A stretch of DNA of 64,000 bases from CAZEHS01 sp964649745 (GCA_964649745.1 CAZYQI010000003.1:1-64000); one strand, 5' to 3'; shown: positions 16,255-25,434, counted from the stretch's first letter. Numbers and translations: made by a program. Notes: a model not told the origin generated them from the sequence alone.

Positions 16255-16721
16255 ATGAAAATAACCATCGAAAGCATACCGGAAGGCAGTGAGTCGGAAA
16301 TCATCATTCGGTGCAATGAGCCGGACGATTCCCTGCTGCAATTAATCTATGCTTTGAAATCGCCCGCAAAAGGCTTATCGGCACTGCCGACTCACAGATG
16401 CACATCATTGAGCCCAAGGATGTCTTCTATTTTGAATCCGTGTACAGCAGAGTGTTCATTTACCTGGAGGAAAAGGCCCAGCAATACAGCTTCTTCATCT
16501 GTTCGCTTCTGCCCGATACCACATTGCTGATCCTCCTATTTTTCTTCAGCCCTGGCAGACTCTATGACATGACCCTGTTTTTCGCCTATCTGGCAGTATT
16601 GCTTCTGATCAAAGCCCTAGTATATTCCATGATGCAGATAAATGGCCGCGAACAGGCCAAGCAGCTGAATGTCAAACTGGCAGAATACAAAAGTGAAGAA
16701 AGGCATCTTTCAGGAAATTGA
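16255..16721 (+). pseudogene. LytTR regulator fused by deletion to a membrane-protein tail
   Basis: The first 35 codons (MKITIESIPEGSESEIIIRC onward) match the start of small LytTR regulators. Near 16360 the reading frame shifts by one base; the second frame then gives the LytTR core (MHIIEPKDVFYFESVYSRVF). After EEK the sequence turns into two membrane helices and a tail (INGREQAKQLNVKLAEYK) like that of DUF3021 proteins, which are often encoded just after LytTR genes. This looks like a deletion that joined the two genes, plus a frameshift. No complete DNA-binding domain remains. Confidence 0.65.
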
Positions 16722-16759
16722 AACAAATCCGCGTTGAATTCCCGCATATCCACTTAAAT

Positions 16760-16809
16760 ACAAAATCCGCAGATTCTTCTTTTCACAAGAAATCGTCTGC
16801 GGATTTTGT
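16760..16809. terminator. Bidirectional hairpin terminator
   Basis: ACAAAATCCGCAGA at 16760-16773 is the exact complement of TCTGCGGATTTTGT at 16796-16809, with A/T-rich flanks on both sides. Confidence 0.8.
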
Positions 16810-16845
16810 TTGTTCAATTCAGATCCCTTCAACCTTTTCATGTCC

Positions 16846-17079
16846 TCAATCGATATCGAAGAATTCTTCCAGCTTCATCAGCCTGAACAACTGAACGATA
16901 TCCTCGCTGCTCCCCGAAACCTTGAACTGCTTCCCTTCCTTCAGACATATCTTATACAGTCCGACAACGAAGGACACCCCAAAGGAATCGTTGTTGTCCG
17001 CCTTGGCAATATCCAGTTTCAGTTCTTCAAACACGGTATTCTGCGCCAGAAAGGATTCAACGCTCTGATTGTCGGAACC
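16846..17079 (-). pseudogene. STAS-domain (anti-sigma antagonist-like) fragment
   Basis: The frame gives SVESFLAQNTVFEELKLDI, then NNDSFGVSFVVGLYKIC and EGKQFKVSGSSEDIVQLFRL, a STAS fold with the phosphorylatable Ser region (DSFGVSF). A TAA lies just upstream and there is no start codon before the first helix, so the first beta strand is missing. A truncated SpoIIAA/RsbV-like relic. The rest of 17080-17245 has no gene. Confidence 0.6.
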
Positions 17080-17245
17080 TTACGCTACTTAAAAACGCAC
17101 AGAAGTCTTGATTATTACGGAGGTTTCAGGGTGTCAGGTAAGAGAGTGTGATAGAGATACGCTTCAAATCAGCCCCAAGATCGTATGGATTCTTCACGAG
17201 CATAATGACTTGCGATATAAGCCATACAAAGCTATAGTCTTGAAA

Positions 17246-18490
17246 TTAGAACAGCGATGTAATGCTTCCTACTCCAATGATCAGGGTGATGATACTGCAG
17301 GCGATTCCAAGTGCGATGGTGACAGGTCCATTCCGATATTCACCGAGAACACGCTTTCTGCTTGTTATATAAACCAGGGCAATAACAATTACCGGCAGGA
17401 ATGCACCGTTGATTGCCTGAGCGACCATGATAATCGTCAGGGGATTAAATCCTGTTGCAGCTACAAATATCCCAAATACAAGAACCAATACGTTGGTCCA
17501 GAAGAACCGTTTGTCACTCTTATCCATTTTCCAGCCGAATAACCCTGCCAACACAATGGACACACCCAATGGAGTGATAACGGCAGAGGACACACCAGCT
17601 GCGATCAATCCAAGGCTTAAAAACGGTACCGAAAAGCTTCCCAGGAGGGGCTTTAACTGTATGGCCATATCCGCAGCCGATTTCACATCCATGCCCTGCA
17701 TTGTAGCAGCGGCTGTAATCAGAATCGCGCCGGTGATTATGCCTCCAATGGTCATCGATATCCCAACATCAAAGGTGGATAACGGTATTTCATCAGGCGT
17801 TTTCCAGGTTTTCATGGCACTGGTTGAGTGAATGAACAGATTGTATGGCACAACCGTCGTACCGATCAAGGCTACACAATAAAACAACGCATCTTTGGGA
17901 ATTGTGGGCACCAGTCCTCCTTGGAATACGGCTCCGATATCCGGCTTAACAATAATCATCGTAACAACAAATACTAACGCCATTGTCGTTACACAAATGG
18001 TAAGTAGCTTTTCAAGAGATTTGATTGCATCGCCTCTGCTCACAAGAAACATCACGCAGATGCCCCAGATAGGCGCAATAATGTTTGATGGTATGCCGGT
18101 AAGCGTTGAAATCCCTATCGCCGTTCCGGTTAAGTCACCCCCCATATACGCGACGCCGCCTAAAACAATCGCCGATGCGACAAACGCAATCGTAACCTTC
18201 TGCAACATGGGCCTATCACGCAATTCGGTTACCAACTCTTCAGCAAAGCTACGCTGAGTGACGATACCCAATCGCGCAGCCATCCCTTGCAAAACAATAA
18301 CAGCAATAGTTGAAAACACAACTGTCCAGAGCAGCGCATACCCATAACCTGCGCCCGCCTTTGTAGCAGATGTTACGGTGCCTGGCCCGATAAAAGACCC
18401 TACCACCAAAATTCCGGGACCCAAAGCCTTAATCTTTTCCTTCAAGGTGTAAATTCTTTTCCCACTCATTTCAACCTTAGGATTTTCCAT
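17246..18490 (-). CDS. Nramp-family transporter with altered metal site
   Basis: 414 residues, about 11 membrane helices. The family framework is clear (GPGILVVGSF start, AGAGYGYALLW after helix 1), but the helix-1 metal motif DPGN reads GPGT and the helix-6 MPH motif reads VPY (TTVVPYNLFIHS). The Asp, Asn and Met that bind Mn2+/Fe2+ in canonical Nramp are therefore all absent, so another substrate is likely. It lies 73 bases downstream of a ureohydrolase on the same strand, so it may import that enzyme's substrate. This is an inference. Confidence 0.85.
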   Translation of the reverse strand: MENPKVEMSGKRIYTLKEKIKALGPGILVVGSFIGPGTVTSATKAGAGYGYALLWTVVFSTIAVIVLQGMAARLGIVTQRSFAEELVTELRDRPMLQKVTIAFVASAIVLGGVAYMGGDLTGTAIGISTLTGIPSNIIAPIWGICVMFLVSRGDAIKSLEKLLTICVTTMALVFVVTMIIVKPDIGAVFQGGLVPTIPKDALFYCVALIGTTVVPYNLFIHSTSAMKTWKTPDEIPLSTFDVGISMTIGGIITGAILITAAATMQGMDVKSAADMAIQLKPLLGSFSVPFLSLGLIAAGVSSAVITPLGVSIVLAGLFGWKMDKSDKRFFWTNVLVLVFGIFVAATGFNPLTIIMVAQAINGAFLPVIVIALVYITSRKRVLGEYRNGPVTIALGIACSIITLIIGVGSITSLF

Positions 18491-18563
18491 TAAACTTTTC
18501 CCCCTTGTTTCTGAACTACCCTGCTTTGATTAACTATTAATAGCCCATTTCAAGCTGTGTTCA

Positions 18564-19541
18564 TCAAATGCCAAAAGTTCGTTTTGTTACTCCAGCCAGT
18601 AGATATAGCGTCATCCATACAGCATTGTGGGAAGATACATTTCCAAGATCATTAGCTGGATAAATCTCAACATAGTCGAACGCTGAGGCTCCTCCTTTCC
18701 CGCACTCGTGCAACATCATGGCAAGTTCAAAAGTTGTCAGACCGCATGGATCAGGAGGGCCGCCGGGATTATTGGCAATATCCAAAATATCAGAGCACAC
18801 TGTTACATAAATGGCATCTGTATCCTTCCCGGCAATTTCCAGCGCCTTCCTTATACTTTCCATATATCCGTTAACTTTGACTTCCATCCCTGTTATTACA
18901 GTTGCGCCGTACTTGGCTGCCTCGCTCAGGCCGTTTGGATTGTTCCTTGGACCTCGAATACCTACATGAACAATCTTGGAAGAATCAATATTACTGTTCT
19001 CATAAATTCTGTGAAAAGGTGAACAACGTGCCAATTGTTCCTCTCCAAAGCTGTCCATATTATCCATATGCGCATCGAAATGAATAATGCCCAGCCTTTT
19101 AGAATGCTTTTCAGCATATTCACTAATCAACGGGTTTGAAATTGAATGATCGCCTCCAAAAACAACCGGAAATTTACCCGCATCCAAAATAGCCTTATAT
19201 TTTTCTCTGATCGATTGAAATGTCAGGTCATAATTTCCATTTTGAACAGCACAGTCGCCATAATCACCCGCTGTGAAATGATCAAAAATATCCAGATTAT
19301 AGTCCGGTAAATATCCCCCATACCGCACGGATACATTTCGAATAATCTTAGTCGCAAGCTCGCAGTTCGAATAGGACCCCCATGTACATACGCCTTCCCA
19401 TGGCACGCCCATGAATACGATATCGTGATGTTCCAGTTCCTCTGGTCCCGAGATTTTAGGCAACCCTAAAAAGGTAGGAGTGCCGCTGTAAATTTCAGGA
19501 TTTACTCGGCTGGGAATGTAGCAAATCGGTTTGTTCTTCAT
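18564..19541 (-). CDS. Ureohydrolase, agmatinase/guanidinobutyrase-like
   Basis: 325 residues. The motifs GGDHSIS and HFDAHMDNMD are present, so most Mn2+ ligands are conserved. In the third motif, usually SxDxDxxDP, the sequence reads CSDILDIANNPG, so the second Asp of DxD appears to be Leu. The substrate is not determinable; agmatine, guanidinobutyrate or similar is plausible. It is divergent from an IclR regulator, shares the operator region and is probably co-transcribed with the Nramp-like transporter. Confidence 0.87.
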   Translation of the reverse strand: MKNKPICYIPSRVNPEIYSGTPTFLGLPKISGPEELEHHDIVFMGVPWEGVCTWGSYSNCELATKIIRNVSVRYGGYLPDYNLDIFDHFTAGDYGDCAVQNGNYDLTFQSIREKYKAILDAGKFPVVFGGDHSISNPLISEYAEKHSKRLGIIHFDAHMDNMDSFGEEQLARCSPFHRIYENSNIDSSKIVHVGIRGPRNNPNGLSEAAKYGATVITGMEVKVNGYMESIRKALEIAGKDTDAIYVTVCSDILDIANNPGGPPDPCGLTTFELAMMLHECGKGGASAFDYVEIYPANDLGNVSSHNAVWMTLYLLAGVTKRTFGI

Positions 19542-19563
19542 GGTAGTTTTCTCCTTTTGGCAT

Positions 19564-19591
19564 TGTCGAACGATGTTCGGTTTTATCGAAT
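19564..19591. promoter_or_regulatory. Operator copy 1 of the IclR intergenic region
   Basis: TGTCGAAC-N11-TTATCGAAT, about 22 bases upstream of the ureohydrolase start. The same arrangement recurs at 19659, 95 bases away. Confidence 0.6.
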
Positions 19592-19658
19592 TGTTTATGA
19601 GGTTACACTACCATCTTTTTTAATTCATCACAATAGAAATCTCGTAAATGTTTGCAAA

Positions 19659-19686
19659 TGTCGAACAAAATTTGATATTATCGAAC
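19659..19686. promoter_or_regulatory. Operator copy 2, overlapping the IclR promoter
   Basis: TGTCGAAC-N11-TTATCGAAC. A candidate IclR promoter (TTGCAA at 19652, TATTAT at 19676) lies inside it, consistent with autoregulation. Confidence 0.6.
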
Positions 19687-19722
19687 TATAACAATTATTC
19701 TAAGAATGAGAGGAACATTTAT

Positions 19723-20514
19723 ATGCATGAAGAGCGAATAAACCGAAGTAAGATCATCCAATCCGTACAACGGGCATTGGATATCATTGATTGCTTCGAT
19801 CGGCAAAACAGTGAACTGTCGCTCAATGAATTAAGTAACCGCCTTGAACTTAACAAAAGTACTGTTCACGGATTATTGAACACCTTGGTTGTTAACGATT
19901 ACATCAGTCAGAACGGGCACAATGGCAAATATTATCTGGGAAGACGATTGATTTCCAAAGGACTGCTTGCATCTGACTCCCTACAACAGGACTTAAAAGA
20001 AATTGGAGTCAAACACCTTCGAATCCTTTCTGAAAAGTATAAAGTCACCAGCCATCTTTTCTTATACCGAAACGGCTCCCTCATCTTCCTTGATATGGCC
20101 GTACCGACCAGCGCCTATTATGTTGTCAGCTCCGTGATTGGCCGCAACATGCCCCTCCATGCAACAGCATCAGGAAAAATCGTTCTTTCTTATATGGAAC
20201 CCTCCGAATTTGAGTTTTGGGTTCAAAACAATGAGCTTCAAAGCTTTACTGAAAAAACCACATCGAACTCTTCAAAATTAAAGCAGCAGTTAAAAACTAT
20301 TCTCAACAACACCTATTCCATTGAGGATGAAGAAGTGGAAATGGGGCTTTACTCAATCGCTCTTCCAATCTGCAACCCTCGTGGCCAGCTGTTTGCAACG
20401 CTTAGCATTACCGGATCCGCCCCGAAGGTCAGAACAGACTTTGATAATATTATTGCGGATTTGAAAGCAGTAAAAGGCATGATTGAGAAAGAACTGTTCG
20501 CGGAATTTGAATAG
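19723..20514 (+). CDS. IclR-family transcriptional regulator
   Basis: About 263 residues. An N-terminal winged helix (VQRALDIIDCF, LNELSNRLELNKSTVHGLLNTL) is followed by an IclR effector domain with GRNMPLHATASGK near residue 143 and the C-terminal ALPICNPRGQLFATLSITG. ATG at 19723 (GAGAGGAAC upstream) is used rather than the longer frame. It is divergent from the ureohydrolase/Nramp-like pair and likely controls it through the two matching sites between them. Confidence 0.9.
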   Translation: MHEERINRSKIIQSVQRALDIIDCFDRQNSELSLNELSNRLELNKSTVHGLLNTLVVNDYISQNGHNGKYYLGRRLISKGLLASDSLQQDLKEIGVKHLRILSEKYKVTSHLFLYRNGSLIFLDMAVPTSAYYVVSSVIGRNMPLHATASGKIVLSYMEPSEFEFWVQNNELQSFTEKTTSNSSKLKQQLKTILNNTYSIEDEEVEMGLYSIALPICNPRGQLFATLSITGSAPKVRTDFDNIIADLKAVKGMIEKELFAEFE

Positions 20515-20732
20515 ACACTTCATGTGATCAATAGACTTATCATTTGGCGAATGAAGCGATCTTTCAATCCGTTGAGGTTTTGACCTCAGTTGATTGTTAG
20601 TAGCGCAGATGATTCGTCATCTATAGTAACGTCGAATCGCTACTATAGCTTCGATCCAAAAATTTTCGTGTTCGCATCCTGAAATACCACACCTATCCGA
20701 ATACACCAGTGATGTGAGGCTTTTCATTCCAT

Positions 20733-20790
20733 ACCGCATAGAACAAAGGGGTAAATTGTACCCCCTTTGTTCTATGCGGTCATTTTTTGT
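20733..20790 (+). terminator. Large hairpin terminator after the IclR gene
   Basis: ACCGCATAGAACAAAGGGG and CCCCTTTGTTCTATGCGGT pair over 19 bases, followed by CATTTTTTG. A smaller structure (AGATGA-TTCG-TCATCT, flanked by GTAGCG and CGCTAC) lies upstream near 20600-20645. The rest of 20515-20859 is empty. Confidence 0.8.
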
Positions 20791-20859
20791 GTGTCGGTGG
20801 TGTTCAATGGTCATAAGAACCTAATTATCCCCCTACTCAATCATGAAAGGACCCACGCA

Positions 20860-21114
20860 ATGATTAAAGCAAGAGGTGTTTCAAAATGTAAGAATTCTCT
20901 TAAATGTGCTTGTATGCTGCTGGCCGCTGCAGTGATCTTAACAGGAAATCTTTTGATTTGGGGGGACACGACAAAATCAGAATTTGATGAGGACGTCGTG
21001 AACCGCTACCTCAAACGGTCTGTAGAAACGTATCAAATTCCCGGATTATCTGCTGTCATTATTCGAAAGGATCAGGTGGTGTTTATGAAAAACACTCTGT
21101 GCGGAGCAACCTAA
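20860..21114 (+). pseudogene. Beta-lactamase-type serine hydrolase fragment
   Basis: 84 codons: a signal/anchor helix (CACMLLAAAVILTGNLLIW) then DVVNRYLKRSVETYQIPGLS and AVIIRKDQVVF, the usual start of class C beta-lactamase-like proteins. The frame ends after MKN with no SxxK active site. A 5' remnant with an intact ribosome site (GAAAGGA). The 325 bases after it (21115-21439) contain no other gene I can support, only the terminator at 21371. Confidence 0.65.
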
Positions 21115-21370
21115 CGGAGGTTGGCAAGAAAATAGAACGAGGTCTGTAGCCGTTAGAAATTCACTGTTCTGATTCAGCAGGCTGCACGAATCTTGATTCG
21201 TTGCAGATCGCTAATGTCTCAAAGGGCTCAACCAATCCAAATCTGAGATTTGGTTATTGTGTTGAAGACCGTGAGGCCCGAAGTGAGTTTGAATTTCTGC
21301 GAAAGACCTGTTCGTTATTTTCTCCAACCGGGAGTTCAAAGTTGCGGAGTATAGAGGGTTTTTCTTCAAC

Positions 21371-21398
21371 CTAAAAGAACGCCGTGGGGCGTTCTTTG
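21371..21398 (-). terminator. Terminator of the cyclase operon
   Basis: AAAGAACGCC-GTG/CAC-GGGCGTTCTTT hairpin with T residues following on the minus strand. Confidence 0.7.
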
Positions 21399-21439
21399 TC
21401 ATGGGATTTGATGCCTGATTACACGCCGTAAGCGCATCC

Positions 21440-22513
21440 TTATCGGCTGATGTAGAACATTTTCACATCGCCTTTTCCCTTTGCATGAATCACTCCCCGT
21501 TCTTCAATTTTAAAGGTTTCACCCAATTGATTGCGAACCGCTTCTGATACGTTGACCCTCATCGGCTCGGAGCTGCTTTCAAGTCGATTGGCAGTGTTCA
21601 CTGTATCCCCGAAGATATCATAGATGAATTTGCTTACACCTACCACCGCTCCGATTACATCCCCGGTATGGATGCCAATCCGCACCTGCCACTGGATTTT
21701 TGATTCCTTGTTTCTCAGCTCAATGCATTCCAATATTTTCAATGCTGCCTCAACAGCCCGAACGTTTTGTCGATCAATCGGGGTATGCATCCCCCATACA
21801 GCCAGGTAGGCATCACCAATGGTCTTGATCCGTTCACCAAGGGTAGATTCCACGATACAATCAAATTGACTGAACAGGGAGTTCAACTCTTCAATCAGCA
21901 GAGAGGGTTCCATCTCCGCAGAGTGGGTGGTGAATCCCACAATATCCGAAAAGTAGACGGTTACATTTTTATAGAGCTGGGGCACAGTGGAACCGTGCTC
22001 CTTTAACTCATTCACCACTTTATCCGGCAGAATATTTCTCAGCAGTGCATCAATTTTGGCTCGGTCCTGTTCAATGATCCCATTGGCCTCTATCAACTGA
22101 TGGTTCTGATCGTTAATCTTTTCAAAGGCCTCCTTCAACTGGCGGGTCATATCATTGAAGGCAACCGAAAAATCGCCCATAAAGTCAACCTGATGACTGA
22201 AATCGCCCTTGGCGATCTGCTGAGTTTTCCATGTAAGATGCTTGAGGTTCGCCTGCAAGCTCTTGAAGGATTGTAAAATCGTAAGGGTGCCCTTCGGAGG
22301 CTCGTAATCCAGTTCTCCCCGGGATAGAGAATACATGAAATCAGAAAACTCACCGAATTCACCTACAAACCGATTGAAATAGCTCACAAACTGTGACACT
22401 TCATCCTCTTTATGATTATCCGGCAAAACCAGGGGCTCCACCTTTTTTCCGTTTAGCAGGAGATGTAAGGTCTCTGTCAGCTGATCAATCTGACTCTCTT
22501 CCAATTCAAGCAT
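21440..22513 (-). CDS. Class III adenylate cyclase with HAMP-like region
   Basis: 357 residues, no membrane helix. An N-terminal HAMP-like and coiled-coil region (SLSRGELDYEP, QQIAKGDFSHQVDFMG) leads into a class III cyclase domain. Metal Asp residues lie in YFSDIVGFT, the adenine-selecting Lys/Asp pair in ERIKTIGDAY and YDIFGDTVNTANRLES, and the transition-state Arg in the latter. Adenylate cyclase is therefore more likely than guanylate cyclase. Its start overlaps the end of the V4R gene by 8 bases, so the V4R protein probably supplies its sensing input. Confidence 0.88.
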   Translation of the reverse strand: MLELEESQIDQLTETLHLLLNGKKVEPLVLPDNHKEDEVSQFVSYFNRFVGEFGEFSDFMYSLSRGELDYEPPKGTLTILQSFKSLQANLKHLTWKTQQIAKGDFSHQVDFMGDFSVAFNDMTRQLKEAFEKINDQNHQLIEANGIIEQDRAKIDALLRNILPDKVVNELKEHGSTVPQLYKNVTVYFSDIVGFTTHSAEMEPSLLIEELNSLFSQFDCIVESTLGERIKTIGDAYLAVWGMHTPIDRQNVRAVEAALKILECIELRNKESKIQWQVRIGIHTGDVIGAVVGVSKFIYDIFGDTVNTANRLESSSEPMRVNVSEAVRNQLGETFKIEERGVIHAKGKGDVKMFYISR

Positions 22514-23045
22514 GTGTGTTCTCCCTTAAATTCACTTCAAAACGGCACACCCGATCACCGGAGCACCAGCAATCCACTTCCTTCACATGGTATACGTTCC
22601 CTGTAAAGCCGAAAAACAGCCCCGCAATGAAGCCCTCATCATATACACAGATCTGTTCATCACAAACGGGAAGCCCTGAGCAGTCCAAATCCTCTGCAAC
22701 CGTCAGTGTGAACTGCTGCCGTTCCACATCCGCCTTCTCAACCCGCAGGATTCCTATCCCCTGTTCCCTCAGGTGATGCTGAAGCTTCAACACAAAATCG
22801 TTTAAATCAAAGGCTTTTACAACGATGTTATTATAGAAGCCCTCTCCTGCCCTGCGACCTGCCTCATAAAATACGCCGTCAGCCGCTGCAACACCGATCC
22901 GTTGTATCATAACGTCCCGCAGGGTGTATTGCATCAGCCGGTATACATTGACCTGAACCGATGGCCCCAAATTAGGCCGTCCCACTGCAATGTCTCCCAT
23001 GCTGTTCCATTCAAACATGGATTCCGTCCGTTCTTCTCTAAACAT
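22506..23045 (-). CDS. V4R (4-vinyl reductase) domain sensor protein
   Basis: About 179 residues with the V4R domain, a small-molecule-binding fold. The C-terminal cluster VKEVDCWCSGDRVCRF is typical. The start at 23045 has GAGGTGA upstream. It is translationally coupled to a cytosolic adenylate cyclase, so a ligand-sensing V4R protein may control cAMP synthesis. The 202-base gap before the ABC operon (23061-23262) shows no gene. Confidence 0.8.
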   Translation of the reverse strand: MFREERTESMFEWNSMGDIAVGRPNLGPSVQVNVYRLMQYTLRDVMIQRIGVAAADGVFYEAGRRAGEGFYNNIVVKAFDLNDFVLKLQHHLREQGIGILRVEKADVERQQFTLTVAEDLDCSGLPVCDEQICVYDEGFIAGLFFGFTGNVYHVKEVDCWCSGDRVCRFEVNLRENTHA

Positions 23046-23262
23046 CTGGTCACCTCGCATTTCTGGATGATTCCGCTGACAAAGCTCACGCTTACAACAA
23101 TACCCACTTTTTCCTTATCCAAACCTATAACTCAGAAAACAAACCCGGCTCTCCGCAACCTGCCGCTACATAAATGGCAGACTCTTATTACACTTTAAGC
23201 GTTGACAAAATACTAGTTCAATGTCGTCAGCAACACATTCTATCACAACTTTGAACGCTTAA

Positions 23263-24297
23263 TTAAGAGCCATCATCCTGTTTTTCTAAATATCGGATGA
23301 CGCTCGATCTTGGTATATCCAAATAAACGTCCTCAGAGATATTGAAAATACTATTTTCAGTAAACAATCTATCTACGTTAAAATAAGTATCATTGGCAAA
23401 AACACGATAACGGATGATATTCCCTTGCGGGATCCGATCCACGATTCTCCCCCTAAGGCAGATGCCATTTCCCAGTGTGTTAAACTCTGTGTGTGAAATG
23501 CTTATAAGTTCCGGTCGAATTACATATCTGTCGGAATTCATGGCTGTACCCAAGACAAGCGACGCCTCTTTTCCTGACAGAACGTTATAATTACCCATGA
23601 AACTTGCTGCAAACAATGTCTTGGGGCGGGAATACAGCTCGATCGGATCCGCTGTTTGTTCAATAACGCCTTCATTCATCAGGCATATCCTGTCAGACAT
23701 CGTCATGGCCTCATCTTGGTCATGGGTCACAAACAGCGATGTCATTCCCAGCTCTTGATGTATTTCTTTAATTCTTGATTGCAGTGATTTTCTCAATTTG
23801 GCATCAATTGCGCTGAATGGTTCATCTAAGAGAAGAACCTTGGGTTTTGTTACGATACATCTTGCTAAGGCAACCCGCTGCTGTTCACCTCCCGAAAGCT
23901 GTGACGGGTATTTCTTTTCACTTCCTTCCAGGTTAACCATCCTGACCGCCTCTGATACCGCACTTGAAACTTGGTCCTTGTCCATATGCTTCATTCTCAG
24001 TCCGAATGAAATGTTTTGGAGCACATTCATTGTTGGAAAGAGACTGTATTGTTGAAATATCATCCCAACGTTCCGCTGTCGCGGGCTTTTAAACGTGACA
24101 TCCTCTCCGTCAATATACAGGTTTCCACTGGTTACATTTTCCAAACCGGCCAACAAACGCAGGAGAGTACTCTTACCACATCCCGATGAGCCTAATAGCG
24201 TTACAAGCTCACCTTTTTCAACCGATAAGCTTAGATTTTTCAATACCTTTTGCTCACCAAAACACTTCTCGATTTTTCTAAATTCGATATATGCCAT
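23263..24297 (-). CDS. ABC transporter ATP-binding protein
   Basis: 344 residues: Walker A GSSGCGKST, signature LSGGEQQR, Walker B VLLLDEP, H-loop FVTHD, then a C-terminal TOBE-like domain, longer than in TauB/SsuB. It powers uptake with the permease at 25464 and the binding protein at 24406. A hairpin in the 108-base gap before it may lower its expression relative to the binding protein. Confidence 0.9.
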   Translation of the reverse strand: MAYIEFRKIEKCFGEQKVLKNLSLSVEKGELVTLLGSSGCGKSTLLRLLAGLENVTSGNLYIDGEDVTFKSPRQRNVGMIFQQYSLFPTMNVLQNISFGLRMKHMDKDQVSSAVSEAVRMVNLEGSEKKYPSQLSGGEQQRVALARCIVTKPKVLLLDEPFSAIDAKLRKSLQSRIKEIHQELGMTSLFVTHDQDEAMTMSDRICLMNEGVIEQTADPIELYSRPKTLFAASFMGNYNVLSGKEASLVLGTAMNSDRYVIRPELISISHTEFNTLGNGICLRGRIVDRIPQGNIIRYRVFANDTYFNVDRLFTENSIFNISEDVYLDIPRSSVIRYLEKQDDGS

Positions 24298-24353
24298 ATG
24301 TGTTCCTCATAACCTATTCTGTGCACGCCCTATTACGCAAACCTGTATTCGAA

Positions 24354-24389
24354 GAAACCGCACGCATAGGCTTTATGCAGTGCGGTTTC
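24354..24389 (-). terminator. Intercistronic hairpin between binding protein and ATPase
   Basis: GAAACCGCAC-GCAT pairs with ATGC-a-GTGCGGTTTC. No long T-run follows, so it is more likely an mRNA-stabilising or attenuating hairpin than a full stop. Confidence 0.6.
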
Positions 24390-24405
24390 CATTGATCCGG
24401 ATGGC

Positions 24406-25434
24406 TTACTTTGCTCCCTCAAGGGCTTTCTTGACAAATTGACCGGCAACAATGTTCTCGAAGCCGATTTTCTTTTTGATAAGACCCTGGCTTAAACAAA
24501 AATCCTCAACGGTTTGGTAACCTTCTTGATTGATTTCTCCAGTTGCGGAGAACGAAGATTTTACGGTATCAAATTTTTCGGTCAGTTCCTGCTCCGTCAT
24601 ACCTTCAAACATAGGCAAAACAAGAACCGCCAGTTCTTTAGAGCTGTGTTCGCTAATCCATTTAAGCGCTTTGACGGATGCATTCGTAAAGCTTTGTACC
24701 GTTTCGGGGTTTTCGTCCGCAAACTTTTTGGTACAGGTCACAATGGTTGTTTGGCAATATTTTGTTCCATACAACGATTCATGTGTCTCAGGGTTTGTTG
24801 CATCAACCATAATGTTTACGTTTGGAACCGAAGCAACAAGCTTTGCTTTGTTGTAAATATCAAAGAACATAGCATCCACCTGACCGGATGACATGGCCGC
24901 AATGGATGCACCATATTCCAGATTCACAAATGTCACATCATTCTCAGAAAGTCCTGCTCCTTTGAGCAGCGATAGAACGAACGAATAGGGTGCAGAGCCG
25001 GGCATACCCGCAAATACTGTTTTACCCTTCAAATCTTTCATATCTTTGATTTCCGGCTTTGCCGCAAATGCATAGGTACGATTATTTGTATTTGTAAGAA
25101 TCAAATAGGACTCCATCCCCTCATCATAAGCACGCATAACCGGCTCAGCGGACAGCATGCAGAAGTCAGAATCCCCAGCATGCATCCCCTGGAACGCTAT
25201 AGGCCCGTCTTTGTAGATGGCAAATTCAACATCCAGCCCTTCTTCTTCAAAATACCCAAGAGACTCGGCCACGTACGCCGACATCCAGTTTATGCCGCGG
25301 AATTCTGAGATTACAACTTTTTTAAGTTCTTTTGGTGCTTCCGCGCTGGCTGGCTCGGCTGCGGGTTTAGCGCCGCAACCGGAAGTAAGAACAAGCATCG
25401 CGCAAATCAGTACACTCAATAATCTTTTTTTCAT
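24406..25434 (-). CDS. ABC transporter substrate-binding lipoprotein (SsuA/NMT1 type)
   Basis: 342 residues. Signal peptide with lipobox LTSGC, then an NMT1/SsuA-type periplasmic-binding fold (SLGYFEEEGLDVEF, KGKTVFAGMPGSAPYSF, GQVDAMF). The family binds small organics such as taurine, sulfonates, thiamin precursors or riboflavin; the ligand here is unknown. It is third in the run DUF169, permease, binding protein, ATPase. Confidence 0.87.
   Translation of the reverse strand: MKKRLLSVLICAMLVLTSGCGAKPAAEPASAEAPKELKKVVISEFRGINWMSAYVAESLGYFEEEGLDVEFAIYKDGPIAFQGMHAGDSDFCMLSAEPVMRAYDEGMESYLILTNTNNRTYAFAAKPEIKDMKDLKGKTVFAGMPGSAPYSFVLSLLKGAGLSENDVTFVNLEYGASIAAMSSGQVDAMFFDIYNKAKLVASVPNVNIMVDATNPETHESLYGTKYCQTTIVTCTKKFADENPETVQSFTNASVKALKWISEHSSKELAVLVLPMFEGMTEQELTEKFDTVKSSFSATGEINQEGYQTVEDFCLSQGLIKKKIGFENIVAGQFVKKALEGAK

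Noticed and set aside
21115..21402. Structured RNA or minus-strand 63-codon frame after the beta-lactamase fragment
   Set aside because: No known RNA core was recognisable and the frame has no ribosome site or family similarity; only the terminator is supportable.
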